From: UMGS755 sp045590535
GTDB taxonomy: Bacteria; Bacillota; Clostridia; UBA1381; UBA9506
Length of the DNA: 16,053 bases
Reading direction: 5' to 3'
Assembly (NCBI GenBank): GCA_045590535.1
Contig: JAZNRE010000036.1
Location: forward strand, 1-16,053
The position numbers and the translations under genes were made by a program. Shown piece by piece: positions 1 to 6,321 of the stretch (position 1 is its first letter; each line of letters opens with the position of its first letter). The notes beneath the pieces are model-generated. The model saw only the letters and a program-made list of their open reading frames with translations. It was not told where the DNA came from and did not search any database.

Positions 1-1
1 A

Positions 2-307
2 AATATGTGTAAATCTATAAAGGAAACAAAAAGAGAAAGTGTATTAACAAATCAGCTTATGCGTTCTGGGACATCCATTGGTGCGAATATTCATGAATCA
101 AAATATGCACATGGTACTGCAGATTTTATTGCTAAAATGCAAATAGCGTTGAAAGAGTGTTATGAATCAGAATACTGGTTAGAACTTCTTAACAGAACAG
201 GATATCTTTGCGACGAACAGTATAAATCCATACTAAATAATTGTGGACAAATTCGCAGAATGTTAATATCTTCAATTAACACTGTTAAGGATAAAAACGA
301 TAAGTGA
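2..307 (+). CDS. Four-helix bundle protein (23S rRNA IVS-type), 5' end outside window
   Basis: The visible 101 codons match the four-helix bundle family first known from open reading frames in 23S rRNA intervening sequences and often found as free-standing genes. The hallmark is the segment LMRSGTSIGANIHES followed by DFIAKMQIALKECYESEYWLELL, and a late helix with the CGQIRRML motif. Family members usually run about 115-125 residues and begin with a helix of the type FAxRIVKLYKYL, which is missing here. The frame is open to the window edge, so the Met at position 5 is probably internal and the gene starts to the left. The family has no established enzymatic role. Its neighbours give no functional clue. 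No 23S rRNA sequence surrounds it in this window, so it looks like a free-standing copy. Confidence 0.8.
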   Translation, partial: NMCKSIKETKRESVLTNQLMRSGTSIGANIHESKYAHGTADFIAKMQIALKECYESEYWLELLNRTGYLCDEQYKSILNNCGQIRRMLISSINTVKDKNDK

Positions 308-352
308 TACGAGTAAGAATTTTGTCGAATGGTGTTGAAAGGAAGTGCTTAA

Positions 353-736
353 ATGAAAATAAGGCATATCTTGATAAATATTTTGCCATTACCTTTGTGG
401 GTTATCTATTATTTGGTTACAATTTCAAAAAAAGAACTATTTATGATGCCTATTGATGAAAGTGTTTCATTTATAATAATTGTTGCTTTTACTATATATA
501 ATCTTTTCTCAAAGAGAGTGTCTGACTTTTTGATAAGAAATTTAATAGGAATTAGTTCTCTCACAATAGGTTGCTTAATAAGCGGACAAATATATTTAAA
601 ACTATGCTATCATATGTCGGACGAACATTATGCAGTAAAAGCCGTTTCATTTGATATTGCGATAGGGGCATTTGTGATAACTGCTATTGCTTGTGTGATT
701 AGTTTTATTATAACAAGAAAAAGAAAAACTGAATAA
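353..736 (+). CDS. Small four-helix integral membrane protein, unknown function
   Basis: This 127-residue protein is almost entirely hydrophobic. Four membrane segments are visible at about residues 4-25, 36-54, 61-85 and 97-120. The tail ITRKRKTE is basic, which suggests a cytoplasmic C-terminus under the positive-inside rule. A plausible ribosome binding site (AAAGGAAG) lies about 8 bases before the ATG. The gene starts 45 bases after the four-helix bundle gene and may be cotranscribed with it. I recognise no family motif, catalytic residues or transport signature. The region is AT-rich, as in small accessory membrane proteins of Firmicutes. I am confident it is a gene, but its function is unknown. 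Confidence 0.6.
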   Translation: MKIRHILINILPLPLWVIYYLVTISKKELFMMPIDESVSFIIIVAFTIYNLFSKRVSDFLIRNLIGISSLTIGCLISGQIYLKLCYHMSDEHYAVKAVSFDIAIGAFVITAIACVISFIITRKRKTE

Positions 737-946
737 AATAGTTTGCCGATTTTGATATTTACATATACTATTGGGAGTGAGAAAATCCAGTATTCTCGCG
801 GGTTCTAAAGGATTTTGTTTAAAGGAAACAGTTGAAAAAATAGGATAAAAATAGTAGGTCCTATTATTCACTGTTCGCCTGACTTGAGACGAGTACCTTA
901 AACCATATTCAATTTTAAATAATAAACTCTGATTGATGGAGATGAA
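737..946. other. Non-coding gap with weak inverted repeats
   Basis: No plausible gene is seen in these 210 bases. Two imperfect stem-loops are visible. One pairs AAAATCC near 783 with GGATTTT near 811, followed by a short T-rich stretch, and could be a weak terminator for the upstream gene. The other is centred on TAGGTCCTA near 855-863. No convincing sigma-A promoter for the downstream acetyltransferase gene was found, although TTGAGA at 884-889 could be a -35 box without a good -10. I do not recognise a known structured RNA here. Confidence 0.4.
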
Positions 947-1393
947 ATGAAAATGAACAACATAACAATCAGAACCATGACAAAAAAAGATAAGCCCTGT
1001 GTTCTTGACATGATGAAGGCGTTTTATGCTTCGCCGGCCGTTTTCACAAATGGTTCTGAGGCTATATTTTTAAATGACATAGAAAACTGCATTAACGAGA
1101 ACCCCTATTTAGAAGGCTATGTCATAGAAAATGGGGAAGAGATACAAGGTTATGCCATGGTTGCCAAAAGCTTTTCGACTGAATTTGGTAAGCTGTGTAT
1201 TTGGATTGAGGATTTATACATTAAAAAAACATGCAGGGGCAAAGGCCTCGGGAATTTGTTTATGGCATTTATTACGCAAAAATATGCCGATTGCATATTT
1301 CGTTTAGAGGTGGAAGAGGAAAATGAGCAGGCGGTTAAACTGTATAAAAAAATTGGATTTACGGTTTTGCCGTATATGGAAATGAAAAAGTAA
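947..1393 (+). CDS. GNAT-family N-acetyltransferase
   Basis: This 148-residue protein is a single GNAT domain, which transfers an acetyl group from acetyl-CoA to an amine. After an N-terminal strand (ITIRTMTKKD), the central strand WIEDLYIKK leads into the acetyl-CoA pyrophosphate-binding motif A, CRGKGLGNLFM, at about residues 96-106. The C-terminal motif B region is EENEQAVKLYKKIGF, with the usual LYxKxGF signature. GGAGATGAA just before the ATG supplies the ribosome binding site. A second Met two codons later is possible but further from it. The substrate cannot be read from the sequence; antibiotics, polyamines, peptides and protein N-termini are all acetylated by this superfamily. The next gene starts 25 bases downstream and is probably cotranscribed. 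Confidence 0.88.
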   Translation: MKMNNITIRTMTKKDKPCVLDMMKAFYASPAVFTNGSEAIFLNDIENCINENPYLEGYVIENGEEIQGYAMVAKSFSTEFGKLCIWIEDLYIKKTCRGKGLGNLFMAFITQKYADCIFRLEVEEENEQAVKLYKKIGFTVLPYMEMKK

Positions 1394-1418
1394 ATCCCTA
1401 TGAGGTGGTGGAGCCGTT

Positions 1419-2090
1419 ATGAGCGTTAAACTGTTTATGCAGGCAATAATCAAAGTGGCACTTGGGATTGTGTTTGTGGCTTTGCTTATCTTTTTACCTG
1501 CAGGCACGCTTGCTTTTTGGCAAGGCTGGATTTTAATGGCGCTATTATTTGTGCCCATGCTTTTTGTTGGAGCTTGTTTAATGATTAAAAGCCCTGAACG
1601 CCTGCGCCACCGACTCAATGCAAAAGAACAGCAAAAAGAACAAGCCTTTGTTGTTAAAATGAGTGGAGTTATGTTTGTTGCCGGATTTGTTGTGGCGGGG
1701 CTTGATTTCAGATTTGACTGGAGCCGTTTGCCTGTGCCGGTGCCGATTGTGGCCGTTTTACTCTTTTGCTTTGCCTATCTTCTTTATGGCGAGGTTATTC
1801 GCGAAAACCAATATCTTTCCCGCACCATAGAGGTACAGGAGGAACAAAAGGTTGTTACGACGGGTTTATATAGCCTGGTGCGGCACCCGATGTACGCGGC
1901 AACGGTGCTTATGTTTTTGAGTGTGCCTCTCATTCTTTGTTCCCTCTATTCTTTTGTTATTTTTCTTGCATATCCTTTTTTGATTGTTAAGAGAATAAAG
2001 CATGAAGAGGCTTTTCTTTTAAAAAAGCTTGCCGGCTATGATGCCTATACAGAAAAGGTGAAGTACCGCCTGGTGCCTTTTTTGTGGTGA
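1419..2090 (+). CDS. Isoprenylcysteine carboxyl methyltransferase-like membrane protein
   Basis: This 223-residue integral membrane protein resembles the ICMT/phospholipid methyltransferase (PEMT) family, S-adenosylmethionine-dependent methyltransferases embedded in the membrane. Hydrophobic segments lie near residues 10-28, 34-56, 80-95, 105-125 and 160-190. The signature is in the C-terminal third: TTGLYSLVRHPMYAATVLMF at about 147-166, where the RHPxY motif belongs to the SAM-binding region, and the closing segment GYDAYTEKVKYRLVPFLW, typical of bacterial members. A strong Shine-Dalgarno site (AGGTGGTGG) lies upstream. Bacterial homologues are widespread and mostly uncharacterised, so the substrate is not known; isoprenoid, lipid or small-molecule methylation are all possible. 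It lies just downstream of the GNAT gene and likely shares a transcript. No clear terminator follows. Confidence 0.85.
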   Translation: MSVKLFMQAIIKVALGIVFVALLIFLPAGTLAFWQGWILMALLFVPMLFVGACLMIKSPERLRHRLNAKEQQKEQAFVVKMSGVMFVAGFVVAGLDFRFDWSRLPVPVPIVAVLLFCFAYLLYGEVIRENQYLSRTIEVQEEQKVVTTGLYSLVRHPMYAATVLMFLSVPLILCSLYSFVIFLAYPFLIVKRIKHEEAFLLKKLAGYDAYTEKVKYRLVPFLW

Positions 2091-2162
2091 TAGATATAAT
2101 CATGTAAACGAATCGTTGATTGAAATTTTTTTAATATATTATGTTACACATAATTTAATCAC

Positions 2163-2205
2163 TGTCCGTTTTTACACCCACTTCATTTGTTACAATGAGT
2201 ATAAT
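2163..2205 (+). promoter_or_regulatory. Putative promoter/operator of the SWIM-ASCH-WYL cassette
   Basis: A perfect -10 hexamer TATAAT lies at 2200-2205, but the expected -35 position, about 2177-2182, holds CCCACT rather than a TTGACA-like box. Just upstream, at 2163-2175, is TGTCCGTTTTTAC, a 13-mer that recurs exactly inside the terminator that ends the cassette. Between them, TTGTTACAA at 2187-2195 is a small palindrome. A good -10 without a -35, with a conserved element centred near -43, is what an activator-dependent promoter looks like. The WYL regulator encoded as the last gene of the cassette is the obvious candidate. The transcription start and the regulator assignment are inference. 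Confidence 0.5.
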
Positions 2206-2230
2206 GAAAAATGTGGGAGGTTAAAACATT

Positions 2231-3052
2231 ATGAAAAAATATCCAATTGGTTTTCACGCAAAAACAGCGAATAATCAGGAAAATGAAGCAAAAAATGAAT
2301 CGGTTTCCGCAGTAACCAAGCTAAAAAAGTCTGTTGTGCATGTCTATTTTCCAAATAAATGTATTGGATATTCCTATTATAATGACAGTTTCGATTTAAA
2401 GGTCGGCGATTCTGTTTATGTTGAAGGTAAGCTCGAAGGATGCCGCGGTTGGGTCACTGAGGTGAACTATTCCTTTAAAATCAAGGTTGCGGATTATAAA
2501 AAGGTTATTGCTGTTGTGGATACCGGTGTGCAGGGCGATTTTTATCTTGCTGGCTCACATCTTGTAACTTTTGATGAGAGAGCGTTGCCGTTTTCAAAAT
2601 CTTTTCTATGGTTTAAGGCACCGGAAAATGAGCAAGAGTATGCAGGTGGAGACGACGAAACAGAGAGTTTTTCTCTTGATGAATTGTCTATGATGAAAAT
2701 AACACACGAGGAAGCAGAGCGTGGACACGACTATTACACTGACAATAGAGTGGCATATCTCGAACTTAACAATGGCCATGGCCACGCAGTTGTAGAGGGC
2801 TACCGAGGAAATTATGAAAATTCGTTTTACTTTACCGATAATGAAATTTCGAATTTAAAATGTACCTGTTTTTGCGCAGGCACCTGCAAACACGAATTTG
2901 CGGCCATACTTCAACTTAAAGAAACGCTTAAGCTTATTAACGAGTGTTATGAAGAAATGCATAATGGGTACTTTGCTATAATTAGTAAAGAAGTGTTTAT
3001 GAACACAGTTATGAACAAAAGAACATCGGGAAAAATCACCTTGGAGGTTTAA
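2231..3052 (+). CDS. SWIM zinc-finger protein with N-terminal KOW/PUA-like beta domain
   Basis: This 273-residue protein has two recognisable parts. Residues about 35-97 form a small beta-rich domain with the pattern LKVGDSVYVEGKLEG and a downstream VTEVNY strand, like a KOW or SH3-like barrel. Residues 205-225 contain a SWIM zinc finger, C211-x-C213-x5-C219-x-H221 in the text LKCTCFCAGTCKHEFAAIL. SWIM fingers bind zinc and are linked to DNA, RNA or protein interaction. They accompany Swi2/Snf2 helicases and MuDR transposases, but no helicase or transposase is present here. A middle segment, about 135-160, is acidic. The ribosome binding site GGGAGG lies upstream of the ATG. This is the first gene of the cassette; the ASCH gene starts 2 bases after its stop, so translation is probably coupled. 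Its biochemical role is unknown. Confidence 0.8.
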   Translation: MKKYPIGFHAKTANNQENEAKNESVSAVTKLKKSVVHVYFPNKCIGYSYYNDSFDLKVGDSVYVEGKLEGCRGWVTEVNYSFKIKVADYKKVIAVVDTGVQGDFYLAGSHLVTFDERALPFSKSFLWFKAPENEQEYAGGDDETESFSLDELSMMKITHEEAERGHDYYTDNRVAYLELNNGHGHAVVEGYRGNYENSFYFTDNEISNLKCTCFCAGTCKHEFAAILQLKETLKLINECYEEMHNGYFAIISKEVFMNTVMNKRTSGKITLEV

Positions 3053-3054
3053 GC

Positions 3055-3498
3055 ATGAAGGCCATATCAATCAGACAACCCTGGGCGCAGGATATTTTGC
3101 GAGGAAAAAAGAAGTACGAATACCGAAGTTGGAGTACAGATTATCGGGGTGAGCTTTTGATTTGCAGTAGTGCGAATCCAAAAATAGAAGGAACTATACC
3201 GGGATATGCATTGTGTATCGTAGAGATAACGGATGTTATTGAAGTAACAAGATTTAACCATCGTTCCCTTGGTTTGTGTGCGCCACCGCGTTATGGAGAA
3301 CGAGAATATGCCTGGAAGCTTGAGAATTTAAAGATGATTAAGCCTTTTCCTGTAAAAGGGAAACTCAATTTTTATTATGTCGACGATGAACTTATTGAAA
3401 TAATTGATAACAGTACAGTTTCTGTTCCAGAAAAAGAAGCGGATGCATTGTTCGAAAAGTATATTGAGCCTCTTCTTTACCATCCTAAAAGAAAATAA
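3055..3498 (+). CDS. ASCH-domain (PUA-like fold) protein
   Basis: This 147-residue protein begins with MKAISIRQPWAQDILRGKKK, the classic start of ASCH-domain proteins, followed by YEYRSWSTDYRGELLICSS, the strand carrying the conserved acidic/arginine region, and GYALCIVEITDVIEV. The ASCH fold is related to the RNA-binding PUA domain. Characterised members act in RNA binding or RNA-nucleoside chemistry, and one group (YqfB-like) is an amidohydrolase acting on N4-acetylcytidine. The GKKKYEYRSWS segment contains the family's usual lysine/glutamate/arginine cluster. Its ribosome binding site GGAGG sits inside the last codons of the SWIM gene, so the two genes are almost certainly cotranscribed and coupled. 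It could be a full enzyme or just an RNA-binding module; the sequence does not settle this. Confidence 0.85.
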   Translation: MKAISIRQPWAQDILRGKKKYEYRSWSTDYRGELLICSSANPKIEGTIPGYALCIVEITDVIEVTRFNHRSLGLCAPPRYGEREYAWKLENLKMIKPFPVKGKLNFYYVDDELIEIIDNSTVSVPEKEADALFEKYIEPLLYHPKRK

Positions 3499-3557
3499 TC
3501 AGTCTTGAAGATTATTTGCGTGAATGGAACTGAAATTTTATGGAAAGAGGTTTTTTG

Positions 3558-4109
3558 ATGTTTTTTGTAATTATTGGGCTGTTAATTTTAATCGTCTGTA
3601 TACATTCGGTATACAATAATTCTGCCAGCAAAGAGAAATATTCTGCTGTTGATTCATTTGGAAAGCTTGATGAGTATGAAGAATTTGAAGATGGCCTTGA
3701 TGATGATTGTGACGAGCTTTTGGAAGAGGCTACAAAAGAAGTTCTCGAGACATATGTTCCCTTTGAGTGGAGACAAGATTTGAAGCAGGGCATGAGCAAA
3801 AATCCGAAGACAGGTGCAACGGTTTATGATTGGAAACTCAAAGAAACATGGGAAGATTATCCGACTCCTGATTATGACGCAGAGCATACATACTGCCGAA
3901 TTGCCTTTGATGAAAGCGGCAGAACCTTTTATTACAGAACAAGAAATCCGGAATTAAAAGTCGGAGATTTGGTTTATGTTCCCGTTGGATATAAGTATGA
4001 GAAAAAAGTTGGCAGAATTGTTACAATGGAAAAATATATTGGTCATAATGCGCCGTATCCTTTGGAGAGGACAAAGTATATTAAAGGCAAGGTTGATGAC
4101 AGAGTATAA
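3558..4109 (+). CDS. Membrane-anchored acidic protein with C-terminal KVGD-type beta domain
   Basis: I chose the ATG at 3558 because AGAGG lies 7 bases before it. The in-frame ATG at 3540 has no ribosome binding site. The 183-residue product opens with one hydrophobic helix (about residues 1-18), either a signal anchor or an uncleaved signal. A strongly acidic stretch follows at about 34-60 (EYEEFEDGLDDDCDELLEEA). The C-terminal part, about 110-175, has LKVGDLVYVPVGYKYEK and GRIVTMEKY, resembling the N-terminal beta domain of the SWIM protein two genes upstream (shared LKVGDxVYV then a GxV strand). I recognise no catalytic motif. The single anchor suggests the cassette's work, or a sensor for it, may be at the membrane. 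The WYL regulator starts 17 bases after its stop. Confidence 0.65.
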   Translation: MFFVIIGLLILIVCIHSVYNNSASKEKYSAVDSFGKLDEYEEFEDGLDDDCDELLEEATKEVLETYVPFEWRQDLKQGMSKNPKTGATVYDWKLKETWEDYPTPDYDAEHTYCRIAFDESGRTFYYRTRNPELKVGDLVYVPVGYKYEKKVGRIVTMEKYIGHNAPYPLERTKYIKGKVDDRV

Positions 4110-4126
4110 AGGTTTGGAGGGATATC

Positions 4127-5107
4127 ATGAAACTATCACATCAAAAACTGAAGATGATGTATCTTGCCAAGATACTGATGGAGCAGACAGATGAAGAGCA
4201 CACCATCACAGTACCTGAGATGATTGCTGAGCTTGCTAAACTTGGCATTTCTGCTGAACGCAAAAGCATTTATGATGACCTTGAATATCTGCAGCTTTTT
4301 GGCCTTGACATTTGCTCCAACAAAACGCGCACAACGAATTATTATATTGCCAGCCGTGATTTTGAATTGCCCGAGTTAAAGCTTTTGGTTGACAGCGTTC
4401 AATCTTCAAAATTTATTACCCACAAAAAAAGCATAGAGCTCATTTCGAAAATAGAAAAGCTAACAAGCCATGAAAACGCAAAGAAATTACAAAGACAGGT
4501 CTTTATAACCAACCGCGTGAAAACACTTAACGAGCAGATTTACTATAATGTGGATAAAATTCACGAGGCTATTGCGGCGAATAAACAAATCACTTTTAAA
4601 TACTTTAATCTTGATGTAAACAAGAACAAGGTGTACCGCAAGGATGGTGGATTATACACAGAATCACCCGTTTCCCTTACATGGGATGATGAGAACTATT
4701 ACCTCATTACATATAAGGAAAAATACGATAGTTACACCCATTACCGGGTTGATAAAATGGAAATGATTGAGCTGACGGAAGAAGACAGAGTGCTATTGGA
4801 GAAGCCCTTTGATTTATCAAACTATTCCAAAACGATGTTTCAGATGTTTAGCGGTGAAGAAAACGATGTGTCAATTGAGTTTGAAAATGAACTTGTGGGT
4901 GTGGTATTTGACAAATTCGGCACAGATATTCCCATTGTAAAAAATGATCCAAATCATTTCACCTGCCGTGTTAAAGTAGCCGTAAGCCCTCACTTCTTGT
5001 CATGGATTATGAGCTTTGGTAAAAAGGCTAAAATTGTTTCGCCCAAGTATGTAGCAGAGGAAATGTATGTGCTTGCAAGAGATATTATAGAAATTTATGA
5101 AAGATAG
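4127..5107 (+). CDS. WYL-domain transcriptional regulator (HTH-WYL-WCX)
   Basis: This 326-residue protein has the standard HTH-WYL layout. Residues about 5-60 form a winged helix-turn-helix, with the recognition region SAERKSIYDDLEYLQLFGLDI typical of this family. The WYL domain runs about 140-215. Its name-giving W-Y-L reads Y-Y-L here (NYYLITY, 190-196), and the basic patch KYDSYTHYRVDKM follows. A WCX-like C-terminal extension covers about 245-322. WYL proteins sense ligands, in some cases nucleic acids, and control DNA-damage (PafBC), phage-defence and CRISPR loci. GGAGG precedes the ATG. As the last gene of the cassette, followed directly by a terminator, it probably regulates its own operon from the -35-less promoter near 2200. 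The target and ligand are inferred, not shown. Confidence 0.88.
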   Translation: MKLSHQKLKMMYLAKILMEQTDEEHTITVPEMIAELAKLGISAERKSIYDDLEYLQLFGLDICSNKTRTTNYYIASRDFELPELKLLVDSVQSSKFITHKKSIELISKIEKLTSHENAKKLQRQVFITNRVKTLNEQIYYNVDKIHEAIAANKQITFKYFNLDVNKNKVYRKDGGLYTESPVSLTWDDENYYLITYKEKYDSYTHYRVDKMEMIELTEEDRVLLEKPFDLSNYSKTMFQMFSGEENDVSIEFENELVGVVFDKFGTDIPIVKNDPNHFTCRVKVAVSPHFLSWIMSFGKKAKIVSPKYVAEEMYVLARDIIEIYER

Positions 5108-5110
5108 CGA

Positions 5111-5148
5111 AAAATAAGGTGTCCGTTTTTACGGACACCTTATTTTTT
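5111..5148 (+). terminator. Rho-independent terminator of the WYL cassette
   Basis: Positions 5111-5126 pair perfectly with 5131-5146 to give a 16-bp stem around a TTTT loop, followed by a T run. The GC core is GGTGTCCG/CGGACACC. The left arm plus loop contains TGTCCGTTTTTAC (5120-5132), identical to the element in the cassette promoter at 2163-2175. The A/T flanks are symmetrical, so it could also stop transcription from the opposite strand. Confidence 0.93.
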
Positions 5149-5190
5149 ATAATTAAAGTAACAAAATAAAAAAGAGAAGAGGGAATATTT

Positions 5191-5817
5191 ATGTCAAGTA
5201 TACTGTGTAAATTTCAAGAAATTAACCATTTTATCAAGAAAAAGCTTTTTCGGTTATCCATCATTCTTTTTGCATTTTTTCTATTGTCGGCGATTGTTTC
5301 ATACTTTGTTGTTAAACTGCTTCCGATAGAGCAAATTGAAAAAATTGTTGAACTATTGCGGCAGATGTATAATGCAGACAACATGGCAGACAAAGAAGGG
5401 TTCAGTCTTTTTGGGTCACTTTTTATACATAATTTAAAAGCGTGTGGAGTCATGGTTGCAAGTGGGATTACACCGTTTTTGTTTGTTCCCCTTTACTTTC
5501 TTTTCAGTAACGGCATTGTGTGCGGTGCTGTGTTTGGAATCGGCGGCTATATGGGAGTTGAAAATTTATTTTTTGTATTTTTAAAATTCTTTCTGCCTCA
5601 TGCCATCTTTGAAATTCCAGTTATCATTCTTTCCGCTGCCATGGGAATCCGCTTGTGCTATGTGATAACGAAAAAAATAATTGGCAAGGCAAAAAGCGAG
5701 CGCTTTATGATCTATTTTGAAAACTATGTGGACATTCTATGGATGTATATCATCCCTCTATTGTTGATGGTGGCCTTTTTAGAAGGCGATGTGGAACACA
5801 TAGTTTTTGGTCTTTGA
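5191..5817 (+). CDS. SpoIIM/DUF95-family membrane protein
   Basis: This 208-residue polytopic membrane protein carries the SpoIIM-family signature: an FxxN-like segment SLFIHNLKACGVMVASGITPF (about 73-94), then FSNGIVCGAVFGIGGYMG with the conserved Asn-Gly (107-108), then the diagnostic FFLPHAIFEIPVIILSAAMGIRL with Pro-His (136-137) and Glu 141. Five or six membrane helices are visible. SpoIIM proper belongs to the DMP complex (SpoIID-SpoIIM-SpoIIP) that drives engulfment in the mother cell. Many paralogues of the family have no known role. It is close in length to SpoIIM (about 210), and spoIIID lies directly downstream, but spoIID and spoIIP are not nearby, so I do not give the symbol. AGAGGG supplies the ribosome binding site. 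No separate promoter was evident in the 40 bases after the upstream terminator. Confidence 0.82.
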   Translation: MSSILCKFQEINHFIKKKLFRLSIILFAFFLLSAIVSYFVVKLLPIEQIEKIVELLRQMYNADNMADKEGFSLFGSLFIHNLKACGVMVASGITPFLFVPLYFLFSNGIVCGAVFGIGGYMGVENLFFVFLKFFLPHAIFEIPVIILSAAMGIRLCYVITKKIIGKAKSERFMIYFENYVDILWMYIIPLLLMVAFLEGDVEHIVFGL

Positions 5818-5911
5818 TTTAACTTACGGTTGTCCTTTAAAACCCCCTTCTAAAACCCGAACAAAACTCATATATTCAAAGTAGAAATAAAATCCGGGAG
5901 GAGAAGGTAAG

Positions 5912-6175
5912 TTGAAGGACTATATATCCGATCGTGCTATTTTACTTGCCGAATATATGATAGAAAAGAAAGCAACTGTCAGACAAACCGCCAAAAAATT
6001 TAATATATCAAAATCGACGGTACATAAAGACATCACAGAACGACTGATGGCAATCAATTCCGCCTTGGCGCAGGAGGCAAAAGAAGTGCTTGCTGAAAAC
6101 AAGGCCAGCCGACATATCCGCGGAGGATTGGCCACAAAGCATAAATATGAAGCAAAACGGTGTCAGGAAGCATAA
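5912..6175 (+). CDS. spoIIID: Sporulation transcriptional regulator SpoIIID
   Basis: This 87-residue protein matches SpoIIID, the mother-cell DNA-binding protein that activates or represses many sigma-E genes and helps the switch to sigma-K. Residues about 20-45 form the helix-turn-helix: TVRQTAKKFNISKSTVHKDI, with the invariant SKSTVHKD. The basic tail RHIRGGLATKHKY is also typical and contacts DNA. The start is a TTG codon at 5912, chosen because GGGAGGAG lies 8 bases before it and MKDYISDRA aligns with the usual family start (M-x-DYI). The ATATATT-rich sequence CATATATT at 5869-5876 resembles a sigma-E -10 box, but no good -35 was found. The neighbours (a SpoIIM-family gene before it, an SLH surface-protein gene after it) differ from the common arrangement next to cell-shape genes. 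Confidence 0.96.
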   Translation: MKDYISDRAILLAEYMIEKKATVRQTAKKFNISKSTVHKDITERLMAINSALAQEAKEVLAENKASRHIRGGLATKHKYEAKRCQEA

Positions 6176-6252
6176 TATTTAGTTAAATTCGTTCAAAATT
6201 CACATTTTTTTTGCCGTCTTATGTTAATTTTTTGTGACAATGCAAAAAGCTG

Positions 6253-6281
6253 TTGAAATTTATTTAGAAAAGCGATATAAT
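6253..6281 (+). promoter_or_regulatory. Sigma-A promoter of the SLH protein gene
   Basis: TTGAAA at 6253-6258 and TATAAT at 6276-6281 are separated by 17 bases, close to the ideal vegetative promoter. The start codon lies about 35 bases past the predicted transcription start, after a strong AAAGGAGG site at 6306-6313. Confidence 0.85.
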
Positions 6282-6321
6282 ATTAACAGAGTAATATGTA
6301 TTTACAAAGGAGGACTTTATT

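Noticed and set aside
3540..3557. Earlier ATG for the membrane-anchored cassette protein
   Set aside because: No ribosome binding site precedes it, whereas AGAGG is correctly placed for the ATG at 3558.
5850..5876. Sigma-E promoter for spoIIID
   Set aside because: CATATATT at 5869-5876 resembles a sigma-E -10 box, but the expected -35 region (about 5848-5854) is a poor match, so it is not listed as a feature.
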